From positions 62,001 through 126,000 of the forward strand of contig JARWZO010000027.1 of the NCBI GenBank assembly GCA_029866325.1: 64,000 nt of DNA. Reading direction: 5' to 3'. Both the position numbers and the translations under genes were made by a program. The stretch comes from Fluviicola sp. (GTDB lineage: Bacteria; Bacteroidota; Bacteroidia; Flavobacteriales_D; Crocinitomicaceae). Below, in pieces: positions 37,309 through 45,245 of the stretch. Under the pieces are notes generated by a model that did not search any database, was not told the DNA's origin, and worked only from the letters and a program-made list of their open reading frames with translations. Every line of letters begins with the position of its first letter. Position 1 is the first letter of the stretch.

Positions 37309-37367
37309 ACAACCATTAGTTGTCAAATATTACTAAAAGTAGCGCTATTACAACCATAAGTAGTTGT
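37309..37367. promoter_or_regulatory. Twin palindromes, possible operator for the XRE-pentapeptide gene
   Basis: ACAACCATTAGTTGT (37309-37323) and ACAACCATAAGTAGTTGT (37350-37367), two inverted repeats sharing half-site ACAAC, 41 bases apart. They lie between the divergently transcribed desaturase and XRE genes. A -7-like box TACCTTTG follows at 37398-37405. Confidence 0.45.
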
Positions 37368-37434
37368 ATTTTCATAAACTCAGGGAATGCTTCGAAATAC
37401 CTTTGTGGAGTTGAAACAATAAAAAGATAGTCGT

Positions 37435-38361
37435 ATGTTAACTAGTAAAATGATTGGTACTAAAATTACCGAAGCACGCAAAAAAATGCAGATCTCTCAA
37501 GCTCAGCTTGCAGAACACTTATTTATCAGTTCACAAGCGGTTGGGAAGTGGGAGCGCGGAGAATCCTTACCCGACATCATTACGTTGAACCGTTTGGCTG
37601 AAATTCTGGGTGTGACCCTGAACTATTTTTCAGAAAACGGAGAATCTGCGTCCTCCGAAAAAATATCAACGGAGTCTTCTGAAGAACAATCTGCTGAATT
37701 GCCGTTAGGAAAACCGAACTTATCTAATGGTAAAGCAAAAAAGCTCAGTTGGGATATGTCAAGCGGAAATTGGGGCGATGCCGACTTTTCGGGCTTGAAA
37801 AATTTGCAGGAACGATTCAGTTCTTCCAACATGCAGCGTTGTCTGTTTATCGGATCCGATTTATCGAACCTGCTCTTGAAAAGCAATAATATCGATAGTT
37901 GTGACTTTTCAGGCTCCGATATCACGAACAGTCGTATTCAAGGTTCTAATCTTGTCAACAATAAATTCATCGACTGTAAACTAAACGAAGCGGACTTTTC
38001 AGGAAGTCATATCTTAGGTGGTGATTTCACCGGTTGCGATCTTACCGGAGTAACGTTTAAATCAGGCGGTTTCGAGAAAAACACGATTGCGAATGCCGTA
38101 TGGAACCGTACTACTTTTAGTGCCATGTATCTTGCCGATCTTACTTTCGAAGGTACGGTAGAGGATTGTTGTTTTGAGAATTCCGCTTTCAAAAGAGTCA
38201 CCTTCCGAAACGCAACGCTCACAAATACCTTCTTCAAAAACAAGAGTTTGAAAAACGTAAAGTTTATTGACTGTCAAGCAGATCGTTTGACCTACGAATT
38301 CCTGAAAAACGGAAAGGCAGACTTGACCGGAATCACACTGTTAATCGAAGAAACAGAGTAA
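37435..38361 (+). CDS. XRE-family HTH regulator fused to pentapeptide repeats
   Basis: 308 residues. An N-terminal helix-turn-helix (about 8-64: ITEARKKMQISQAQLAEHLF ... VGKWERGESLPDI) is followed by an acidic linker (about 65-100) and then about 200 residues of pentapeptide repeats (pattern A/C-D/N-F/L-S-G-S, e.g. DFSGSDI, LVNNKFIDCKLNEADFSGS, DFTGCDL). Pentapeptide repeats form a beta-helix that can mimic DNA or bind proteins. The twin palindromes upstream suggest autoregulation. Divergent from the lipid operon. Ligand unknown. Confidence 0.9.
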   Translation: MLTSKMIGTKITEARKKMQISQAQLAEHLFISSQAVGKWERGESLPDIITLNRLAEILGVTLNYFSENGESASSEKISTESSEEQSAELPLGKPNLSNGKAKKLSWDMSSGNWGDADFSGLKNLQERFSSSNMQRCLFIGSDLSNLLLKSNNIDSCDFSGSDITNSRIQGSNLVNNKFIDCKLNEADFSGSHILGGDFTGCDLTGVTFKSGGFEKNTIANAVWNRTTFSAMYLADLTFEGTVEDCCFENSAFKRVTFRNATLTNTFFKNKSLKNVKFIDCQADRLTYEFLKNGKADLTGITLLIEETE

Positions 38362-38370
38362 TAATTGAAT

Positions 38371-38404
38371 AAAAGGAGGTTTTCCCTAGGTTAATCTCCT
38401 TTTT
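38371..38404. terminator. Bidirectional terminator between convergent genes
   Basis: AAAAGGAG (38371-38378) pairs with CTCCTTTT (38396-38403) and runs into T residues on + and A residues on -. It serves both the XRE gene and the YdcF gene. Confidence 0.7.
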
Positions 38405-38410
38405 ACTTTC

Positions 38411-39178
38411 TTAAATCTTCCCGGTCATACTATATGCCACATAACCGACCATTTCTTTCAACAAACCATGCCAGTCCGACATCGTAGAAACATCCGGAAC
38501 GACGAATTCATCAAACGTGTAGCTTCGTTTCGGGCCGGTGTATAAATCGGTCGAGTAGGGCGTGCAGTGCAAACCTGCAGCTTTGTAGCAAGCCAACGCA
38601 CGTCGCATGTGTCTGCCGGAAGTGATCAATATAAACGACTTGTACTTTGGATAGTATTTATCAAGCACTTTTTTGGTTTCCACGGCATTTTGATGTGTGT
38701 TGCGCGAAACGGTTTCGGTAATGATATCTTCCTTTGGAATTCCCCAACGAACGAGTACAACTTTCATTTGTTTGGCTTCATGCAAACCTTTGTTGGTCAA
38801 ATCACCATTATCACCGCTAATAAGTATTTTATCGATTTTCCCTGCTTTATACAACTCAATGGTTTGCCAAATGCGATCACCACCACGTCGAAGACTGAGC
38901 GTTTTCAAATCATTGTTGTATTCGGCCATTCCGCCTAAAACAATTCCTACATCGTGGTGTTTTACCTTTCCGATAGGCGTTCCGAAAACTTCCCACTGTC
39001 GGCAAAATTCCTTGTAGATAAAGGTGTTGCTGAAAAACAACAAACAAAATATAGCTGTGATTTTACCACGTTTCTTCCATTTGGCTGAGCGCGAAAAAAA
39101 GGTAAGTCCCAATCCGAGAATCACCCATGTGAGCGGAGAAAGCAGGAAGAGTAATAGTTTTGAAAGCAGAAAAAACAT
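38411..39178 (-). CDS. YdcF/ElyC-like membrane protein (DUF218)
   Basis: 255 residues. Two N-terminal helices (about 1-50) anchor a DUF218 domain: GIVLGGMAEYNND, the segment ISGDNGD, and late ILITSGRHMRRALACYKAAG. ElyC, a related protein, maintains cell envelope integrity in E. coli; YdcF binds SAM. Function here not proved. Stands alone, convergent with the XRE gene. Confidence 0.85.
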   Translation of the reverse strand: MFFLLSKLLLFLLSPLTWVILGLGLTFFSRSAKWKKRGKITAIFCLLFFSNTFIYKEFCRQWEVFGTPIGKVKHHDVGIVLGGMAEYNNDLKTLSLRRGGDRIWQTIELYKAGKIDKILISGDNGDLTNKGLHEAKQMKVVLVRWGIPKEDIITETVSRNTHQNAVETKKVLDKYYPKYKSFILITSGRHMRRALACYKAAGLHCTPYSTDLYTGPKRSYTFDEFVVPDVSTMSDWHGLLKEMVGYVAYSMTGKI

Positions 39179-39196
39179 GTGTCAAAGATATAATAT

Positions 39197-39268
39197 TTGG
39201 TGTAGGCGCAGGACGCATCCCGCGCCAATCACCAAATGATCAGATAAAGTTGTGAACGCGTCCCGCGC
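39197..39268. repeat. GGCGCGGGA-type palindrome cluster
   Basis: GGCGCAGGACGCATCCCGCGCC (39205-39226) forms a hairpin whose stem extends through TTTGGTG/CACCAAA (39197-39236). A partial second copy, ACGCGTCCCGCGC, lies at 39256-39268. The same core occurs at 62388-62481. Confidence 0.6.
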
Positions 39269-39296
39269 TTACTATAATCATTCCAAATGGGTGAAA

Positions 39297-39328
39297 CAAA
39301 AAAGACCGTCAATTTTTGATTGACAGCC
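39297..39328 (-). terminator. Rho-independent terminator of rplS
   Basis: On the minus strand the hairpin GCTGTCAA ... TTGACGGTC is followed by a run of T residues. Confidence 0.75.
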
Positions 39329-39356
39329 TTCTAATATCGAAAAAGTGTTGAGCTTC

Positions 39357-39716
39357 TTAGTTGTTAGTGAATCTTCTTTTCTCCTTGATACGAGCAGATT
39401 TACCTGTACGCTCACGGAAGTAGAAAATACGAGCACGACGAACAGCACCGTGTTTGTTCACTGTAATTGCGTCGATAAACGGAGAAGTAATAGGGAAGAT
39501 ACGTTCTACACCTACGTTTCCTGACATTTTACGAACCGTAAATGTTTCAGTTGAACCAGAACCGCGACGTTGTAATACAACACCTTGAAACTGCTGAATA
39601 CGCTCTTTGTTTCCTTCTTTAATTTTGTAAGACACAGTAACTGTATCTCCGGCACCGAATGCAGGAAACTCTCTTACTTCTACTAATTCTTTTTGAAGCT
39701 CTCTTATAAAATCCAT
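39357..39716 (-). CDS. rplS: 50S ribosomal protein L19
   Basis: 119 residues. Located at the 30S-50S interface. The sequence follows L19 closely: [54 protein letters not shown] and [19 protein letters not shown]. Transcribed alone with terminator at 39297 and promoter-like box at 39788. Confidence 0.98.
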   Translation of the reverse strand: MDFIRELQKELVEVREFPAFGAGDTVTVSYKIKEGNKERIQQFQGVVLQRRGSGSTETFTVRKMSGNVGVERIFPITSPFIDAITVNKHGAVRRARIFYFRERTGKSARIKEKRRFTNN

Positions 39717-39787
39717 GACTCTTAATTTCTATCGCTATCCCATAATTGGGGGTGCAATATTAGCAAATATTTTTCTAATTCAAAGCG

Positions 39788-39795
39788 CAAAGGTA
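39788..39795 (-). promoter_or_regulatory. Putative -7 box of rplS
   Basis: TACCTTTG on the minus strand matches TAnnTTTG, about 72 bases upstream of the rplS ATG. Confidence 0.4.
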
Positions 39796-39876
39796 CAACT
39801 TTTTTCAGCTTAATACTGTAATACCCGTTCACTTTCGCTTTTTTGATTATTTTCGGTTGATAAAACGACAATCAAT

Positions 39877-40596
39877 ATGAAAAAAATCAGCTTGCTGTTT
39901 GCACTACTTCCACTATTAGCCCTTGCTCAGGAATCAACTGAGGGCACGATGAGCATGTCCAATTGGTTAGGAATTTGGGACAATTTGGAAACCACTCCGG
40001 CTTTCAATATTCAGGCAATCGGTTACAACGATATACCACGCGATGTCTTTTACCGCGGAATCATTGTAGAATGCTTGGAATTTGACGACGCTAACGGACA
40101 CAACATCCTGATTCTTACACAAACAGGGATGTTTCCTGTAAGTGAGAAAAATGAAATCGGAGCATACGAAAAAGTCGGCGATAGAGCTGAAATTAATGCT
40201 TATTTGTTTGCACGTTCCGACGAAAAAAGCAACTATAAGTCTATCTGGAAGGTCACTGATTTTCAAGGGTGTAATGACTTTGATCTCTATGCCGGATTTA
40301 CCAAAAAATCGCTTTCGGTGACAGATGTGAATGCCGATGGCGTGGCCGAAGTTTCGTTTCAATACACGCTTTCATGCAGAAGTGACGTTTCACCGGCAGA
40401 TCGCAAGCTGTATTGCTTTAATTCGAATGAGAAGTTCATTTTCTTAGGAGTTACAACCTTAGAAGGAATGTCTACAGATGAACCTACAATTGAAGCGAAA
40501 ACCGAAATCCCGTCTTCGATAAAAGAACTGATGCAGCGAAAATGGCTGCGATATGAAGAAGACGCTTTTGGTCAGTTTAATTATCTGGAAAAATAA
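39877..40596 (+). CDS. Secreted protein, 239 aa, M949_RS01915-like
   Basis: Signal peptide ending LALAQ. The body has the segments GFTKKSLSVTDVNADGVAEV and TLSCRSDVSPADRKLYC, which I recall from the Flavobacteria family labelled M949_RS01915 (surface polysaccharide-related). The DVNADGVAEV segment resembles a calcium-binding FG-GAP-like loop. Assignment is tentative. It precedes the RimK group by six bases, so may be co-transcribed. Confidence 0.68.
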   Translation: MKKISLLFALLPLLALAQESTEGTMSMSNWLGIWDNLETTPAFNIQAIGYNDIPRDVFYRGIIVECLEFDDANGHNILILTQTGMFPVSEKNEIGAYEKVGDRAEINAYLFARSDEKSNYKSIWKVTDFQGCNDFDLYAGFTKKSLSVTDVNADGVAEVSFQYTLSCRSDVSPADRKLYCFNSNEKFIFLGVTTLEGMSTDEPTIEAKTEIPSSIKELMQRKWLRYEEDAFGQFNYLEK

Positions 40597-40601
40597 GAGC
40601 A

Positions 40602-41036
40602 ATGCACATTTTAGGGAGAAAAGACATTGTAACCTTTCCTGAGTTTGAGTTGATCAATGTTCCGGTGAAAATAGATTCGGGCGCCTATTCTAGTTCCATG
40701 CACTGTCATAACATCAATCTGGTGGAAATAGATGGTAAACAGGTACTTGAAGTTGTGTTTCTCGATCCGACAATAGAAGGCTATACAGGTAAGAAATTTC
40801 AGTTTGAAACGTATAAACGCAAGAAGGTGAAAAGTTCCAATGGAATGTCGGAGGAACGTTTTTTTGTACTTGGTTCGGTTCGTCTGTTCAACGAAACGGT
40901 GGAAACACTATTTTCGCTCACTGAACGCACCGGTTTGCGCAATCCTATTTTGTTGGGAAGAAGATTGCTGAACAAACGTTTTTTAATCGATTCGTCCAAA
41001 ACAAATTGTTCGTTCAAGGCAGAATCAAACGGTTAA
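40602..41036 (+). CDS. RimK-linked retropepsin-like 'ATP-dependent zinc protease' family protein
   Basis: 144 residues. The family has a retropepsin-like aspartic motif, here KIDSGAYSSSMH (Asp-Ser-Gly), and C-terminal RNPILLGRRLLNKRFLID. Such proteins are routinely encoded next to rimK (called RimB in some genomes). Zinc dependence and ATP dependence are only names of the family; no HExxH is seen. First of a three-gene unit with rimK and an AstE-like gene. Confidence 0.83.
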   Translation: MHILGRKDIVTFPEFELINVPVKIDSGAYSSSMHCHNINLVEIDGKQVLEVVFLDPTIEGYTGKKFQFETYKRKKVKSSNGMSEERFFVLGSVRLFNETVETLFSLTERTGLRNPILLGRRLLNKRFLIDSSKTNCSFKAESNG

Positions 41037-41068
41037 GTTGATTAATTTAAGAGAATTAAGAGTAGTAT

Positions 41069-41947
41069 ATGAAAATCGCCATCCTTTCACGCAACACTGA
41101 TTTGTATTCAACCCGTAGATTGGTTGAAGCGGCTGAAAAGCACGGTCACGAAGCTCATGTGATTGACCACCTTCGCTGCAATATCGAAATCGAACAAAAA
41201 GGGCCGTCGCTGTATTACGGTTCTGATTATCTGATTGGTTTTAATGCGGTCATTCCCCGAATTGGTGCCTCGGTAACGTTTTACGGAACGGCGGTAGTGC
41301 GCCAGTTTGAAATGATGAACGTGTTTTCGGTGGTGAGCTCCCGCGGAATTGTACACTCACGTGATAAACTTCGCTGTTTGCAGGTGCTTTCAAAAGAAGG
41401 GATCGGTTTGCCGAAAACGGTGTTTACCAACTATTCCCGCAATGTGGAGCACGTGGTGGAATCTGCCGGAGGAGCGCCTGTTGTATTGAAATTGCTGGAA
41501 GGAACACAAGGGTTGGGCGTTGTGTTGGCTGAAAACCAAAATGCCGCGCAATCGGTTCTGGAAGCGTTCAACGGCTTACGCGCCCGTGTGATTGTTCAGG
41601 AATTCATTCGCGAAGCCAAAGGAGCCGATATTCGTGCTTTTATAGTTGATGGAGAGGTTGTAGGTGCCATGAAACGTCAGGGAAAAGAAGGTGAATTTCG
41701 CTCGAACCTGCACCGTGGCGGTTCTGCCATGCAAATTGAATTGACTGAAGAAGAAAAATCAACTGCCATTCGCGCTGCAGAAGCTGTGGGCTTGGGTGTT
41801 GCGGGTGTTGATATGTTGCAATCAGAAAGAGGTCCGTTGGTGTTAGAGGTCAATTCTTCGCCCGGTTTGGAGGGAATCGAGCGTGCAACAGGTGTAGACG
41901 TTGCCGGAAAAATCATTCAATACATCGAAAAGAACGTAAAAGTATAA
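41069..41947 (+). CDS. rimK: RimK-type ATP-grasp ligase (ribosomal protein S6 glutamate ligase family)
   Basis: 292 residues. Adds glutamate residues to a protein C-terminus (S6 in E. coli). ATP-grasp features: [18 protein letters not shown] (nucleotide loop), [18 protein letters not shown], and [21 protein letters not shown], the metal-binding loop. Followed by the deacylase after three bases. The substrate in this organism is not known; S6 is an inference. Confidence 0.9.
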   Translation: MKIAILSRNTDLYSTRRLVEAAEKHGHEAHVIDHLRCNIEIEQKGPSLYYGSDYLIGFNAVIPRIGASVTFYGTAVVRQFEMMNVFSVVSSRGIVHSRDKLRCLQVLSKEGIGLPKTVFTNYSRNVEHVVESAGGAPVVLKLLEGTQGLGVVLAENQNAAQSVLEAFNGLRARVIVQEFIREAKGADIRAFIVDGEVVGAMKRQGKEGEFRSNLHRGGSAMQIELTEEEKSTAIRAAEAVGLGVAGVDMLQSERGPLVLEVNSSPGLEGIERATGVDVAGKIIQYIEKNVKV

Positions 41948-41950
41948 CGT

Positions 41951-42910
41951 ATGGCTAAGCGATTTTTCATTTTAGGCACTGAAGTTTTACCCGGAAAAGG
42001 GACAGAGCTAAGCATGAATGTTGCAAAATTGCATACCCATACTCCGGTCCAGGTTCCGGTAATTGTGCAGCGTGCCGAAAAAGACGGTCCTGTTTTGCTA
42101 TTGATGGCCGGTATGCACGGCGATGAGATCAACGGAATGGAAATGATTCGGCGCGTGATCCGCAAAGGATGGAACAAACCAACTGCCGGAACAATTATTT
42201 GTATTCCGGTGTTTAACGTGTTTGGTTACCTGAACGTGAAACGCGAATTGCCCGATGGGCGCGACCTTAACCGAAGTTTTCCCGGCACAAAAAACGGTTC
42301 GCTGGCCAGTCAGTTTGCTTACGAGTTTATGAAAGAAATTGCGCCAAACATTGATATGGTGATCGACTTTCATACCGGAGCGGCTCAACGCAGCAACATT
42401 GCTCAAATCCGTTGCCTAAAGACCGATGAAGTGAGCATGGAATTAGCCAAGGTGTTTAATCCGCCGTTTATCGTTCATTCGTCCTATATCAGTAAATCTA
42501 TCCGTGAGGCGATGAATAAACGCGGTAAAAAAATTCTGTTGTTTGAAGGCGGAAAAGCCAATTCCATCGATGAGAAAATTGTAGAAGAAGGTTTGGCCGG
42601 AATTCAGCGTATATTGACGCATTTGGGTATGCGAACTTTTAAAACGCTTGATCTAAATGATCGTGAACCGATTCTGATCACGTCCTCTAAATGGCTGAGA
42701 GCGCCCAACTCCGGAGTTTTTCAGGCAATCGTCAAAAACGGTGATGAAGTGGAAGTAGGAACCGTTTTGGGAATTGTTTGCGATCCGTATGGCGAAATTG
42801 AACGCAAGGTAAAATCAACCATGAAAGGATTTATCATTTGTGTGAACGAATCTCCGCTGGTCAATAAAGGCGATGCTGTTTTTCATATCGGCGTAGCTGC
42901 CAATGCTTGA
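41951..42910 (+). CDS. Succinylglutamate desuccinylase / aspartoacylase family protein
   Basis: 319 residues. Zinc carboxypeptidase-like fold (M14): His56 and Glu59 in MAGMHGDEINGM, PDGRDLNRSFPG, and His141 in DFHTG. It likely removes acyl groups or glutamate from a small molecule or protein tail. Always near RimK in many genomes, so a trimming partner for glutamylated products is a reasonable guess. The final GCT TGA is part of repeat copy E. Confidence 0.86.
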   Translation: MAKRFFILGTEVLPGKGTELSMNVAKLHTHTPVQVPVIVQRAEKDGPVLLLMAGMHGDEINGMEMIRRVIRKGWNKPTAGTIICIPVFNVFGYLNVKRELPDGRDLNRSFPGTKNGSLASQFAYEFMKEIAPNIDMVIDFHTGAAQRSNIAQIRCLKTDEVSMELAKVFNPPFIVHSSYISKSIREAMNKRGKKILLFEGGKANSIDEKIVEEGLAGIQRILTHLGMRTFKTLDLNDREPILITSSKWLRAPNSGVFQAIVKNGDEVEVGTVLGIVCDPYGEIERKVKSTMKGFIICVNESPLVNKGDAVFHIGVAANA

Positions 42911-43034
42911 TGTTGGATTTTTGATGAGATTGAGGTTAATTAGCACAGCTTGTCTAATTTAACTTAGATTTAGAACCGAAACTCGTCTTTTACCAATACT
43001 CCAATCCAACATCAAAAATCAAGCATCAAACATT
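42902..43034. repeat. Heptad-word inverted repeat element, copy E
   Basis: Left arm 42902-42927 (AATGCTTGATGTTGGATTTT) and right arm 43000-43034 (complement, with words for GTTGGAT, TTTTGAT, GCTTGAT). It includes the stop codon of the preceding gene and lies between convergent genes. Confidence 0.8.
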
Positions 43035-43512
43035 ATCCTTTGTGGTTTTCCGGCAGCTCAATCGGATTCTTCGCAACTCTGTCGTGTAGCACAATACTTC
43101 CCGTTACAGCCACATTTAAAGAGGAGTTCCCTGGCAATTTCACGGTAAAATGGCATTTTTCAAGCACGCTTTGCGGCAAGCCCTGATCTTCTGATCCCAA
43201 TAAATAAATCGCCCGCTGCGGATGCTGAAAATCGTGTAACATGGTGGCTTCGTCGGTCAATTCTATCCCAATCAAGCGACAGTCGTAGGGAATGTTTTCA
43301 AACAAATCCTCAATTGTATCGTAATGAAAATAGGGGATGCGCGCCCATGTTTTCAGTACGTCTGAAGTTTGTTTTTTGTAGCGCTTGCCAACTGTGAAAA
43401 TGTAACTTGCGCCCAGAATATAAGCCGAACGCCAAAGTGTACCGACATTGTGTTCCGTTTTGGCATTGAACACGCCGATGGCGCAATATCCTTGAATGTT
43501 ATTGGTTTGCAT
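43033..43512 (-). CDS. TrmH/SpoU-family RNA 2'-O-methyltransferase
   Basis: 159 residues. SPOUT knot fold: motif 1 NVGTLWRSA, motif 2 IYLLGSEDQGLP and motif 3 KLPGNSSLNVAVTGSIVLHD. It methylates ribose in tRNA or rRNA; single-domain length resembles TrmL. The exact target is unknown. Terminates close to repeat copy E. Confidence 0.9.
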   Translation of the reverse strand: MQTNNIQGYCAIGVFNAKTEHNVGTLWRSAYILGASYIFTVGKRYKKQTSDVLKTWARIPYFHYDTIEDLFENIPYDCRLIGIELTDEATMLHDFQHPQRAIYLLGSEDQGLPQSVLEKCHFTVKLPGNSSLNVAVTGSIVLHDRVAKNPIELPENHKG

Positions 43513-43544
43513 GGGGCGAAAGTAGTGAAATAATAAATCAGAGT

Positions 43545-45200
43545 TTAGGGTGCAATCAAACCATAGTAGATTAAATACTCTTTGAATTTATAGAAGTAAT
43601 AATCTTCATCCGTCATGATAAGAGAAAACTGGTTATATCTTCGCAATAACCGTTGCTGGTAGTTTGGATTCCTGAATTCCAATAAAAAGCGAATGACATC
43701 GATGCTACACCTATTTAGTTCATTCTCTTCTATGTTAGTGAGCAATACGTCAATTAGTTCCGGCTTGTTTGAAGATTTAATGATCTCTAAGTAAACAAAT
43801 GGGTCTAAAATTTCTTCGCATTTAACTAGGTTTTGTACTAGTTCATTGGCGAGTTTATCATTGGTTAATGTATCGTTTATGTAAGCAATGGCAGCAAGTA
43901 TGATAGTGAGTTTTGAATTTACCTTTACTGATTTTTCTTTCTGATATCGTTCAACTAAAATAGATGCTAGTTGTCCTTGATGAGTTGAATGGAGTGCGGC
44001 AATGGATTCGATTAACTCAGCTCCGTTAGAATTTTTGCAGACAGAAAGGCAAACTGCGATTTTTTCTGTTGTTGGTCTGGTCATAAAACGTTTAAAAACC
44101 TGCGAAGCAGTTTCAGTATCGAATGCGTCGCGGTCATTTTTTAATCGCTGTAAAACCCCGCTTTCAAACAACTCCGGATTTGATGACCATGCGAAATCCA
44201 AATCAATAGAGTCAATATGGTATAAAGATGGCAGTAATTGCAGTGTTAGTTGCGCTTTTTTATCTGTTGAAGAATTAAAGAAATAATCGGAATAGTAAAT
44301 GCTTGAAGCAATTCGATAAGCTTGCTGTCGGTCGAGTGACGAAGTGATTTGATCGTAGTATTCAGTTTGACCCGCTGAATCCATGAAATTAATAAGCTTA
44401 CAGAAGCCATTGTATTCCTCTAAAGTCCATTCGTTTTTTAGGGCGATTGATAGAGAAGTGTCTAGATAGGTGGTTTTACTTGAATGGGGATACAATTCCA
44501 TTAACTCATGGCATTTTTTACGATCAACTGAAGTGAATTGCGGGATCAATATCCGATCATTTGTATCTCCGTAACGCAACAGAAAGTCTAATGCTTTTAG
44601 TAGTTTGTGGTCAATGACCAATGATCGAAACAAAGCATAGTTTTCCGGTGTTTTTGGAATTTCATAAAGCACAGGGTCAATCAAGTAGCTGGGTTTGTTG
44701 TCAAACAAAATCAATTCTTGTAGCTCTCGTTTTCGTGCTGGTTCTAGACGTCTTGAAATAGAATAGTAAGCAATTTGACCGAATTCGTCCCGATTCGTTG
44801 TGCAATTATCAAAGTAAACGAGCACTGTTGTATCGTAGATCGTTGCTTTTAAGTAATTGTAAAGACTGTCTTGATTCTTGCACTGATAGCCGAATTTATC
44901 GACGAAAAGATGGCGAATGTGTTCATTCGGATGATTGGCTAGCATGTACAATTCCTCATTGGAGCAAGAAACCAACAACTCTTCTATACTGGAGTCTATA
45001 ATGTTAAACGGCGTCTTCACCTTAATTGAGGTGTCTCCAAGCTGTTCTAAAAGATGTACTTTTTCCAGTCTATCTGAAGGAAAAACAGATGGTTTGTAAA
45101 TGCTGGAATAATCCGGTTGACAAAATGCTTGTTGCCTAACCGATATGCTTATTAAAATGAATAAAATCCTGAGTATGTGAATACGTTTAAAGTAGTTCAT
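43545..45200 (-). CDS. Exported protein of unknown family, tandem copy 1 (551 aa)
   Basis: Signal-like N-terminus (about residues 10-28, FCQ near the cleavage site). The mature protein is helical with short repeating units reminiscent of HEAT-like arrays (LYMLANHPNEHIRHLFVDKFGY, LLRYGDTNDRIL). It resembles the neighbour at 45246-46955 in order and motif (LANHPNEHIRH vs LVNHPNAQIRY; RSLLSY vs DFLLRY), so the two are tandem paralogues. No catalytic motif is seen and no function is known. Confidence 0.75.
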   Translation of the reverse strand: MNYFKRIHILRILFILISISVRQQAFCQPDYSSIYKPSVFPSDRLEKVHLLEQLGDTSIKVKTPFNIIDSSIEELLVSCSNEELYMLANHPNEHIRHLFVDKFGYQCKNQDSLYNYLKATIYDTTVLVYFDNCTTNRDEFGQIAYYSISRRLEPARKRELQELILFDNKPSYLIDPVLYEIPKTPENYALFRSLVIDHKLLKALDFLLRYGDTNDRILIPQFTSVDRKKCHELMELYPHSSKTTYLDTSLSIALKNEWTLEEYNGFCKLINFMDSAGQTEYYDQITSSLDRQQAYRIASSIYYSDYFFNSSTDKKAQLTLQLLPSLYHIDSIDLDFAWSSNPELFESGVLQRLKNDRDAFDTETASQVFKRFMTRPTTEKIAVCLSVCKNSNGAELIESIAALHSTHQGQLASILVERYQKEKSVKVNSKLTIILAAIAYINDTLTNDKLANELVQNLVKCEEILDPFVYLEIIKSSNKPELIDVLLTNIEENELNRCSIDVIRFLLEFRNPNYQQRLLRRYNQFSLIMTDEDYYFYKFKEYLIYYGLIAP

Positions 45201-45245
45201 GTGTTAAGTTACATTCATTGAATCAAAAAGTTCCAAGATAATTCT

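Noticed and set aside
37119-37434. tRNA or riboswitch in the 316-base divergent gap
   Set aside because: No cloverleaf or known aptamer core seen; only the twin palindromes and a -7-like box.
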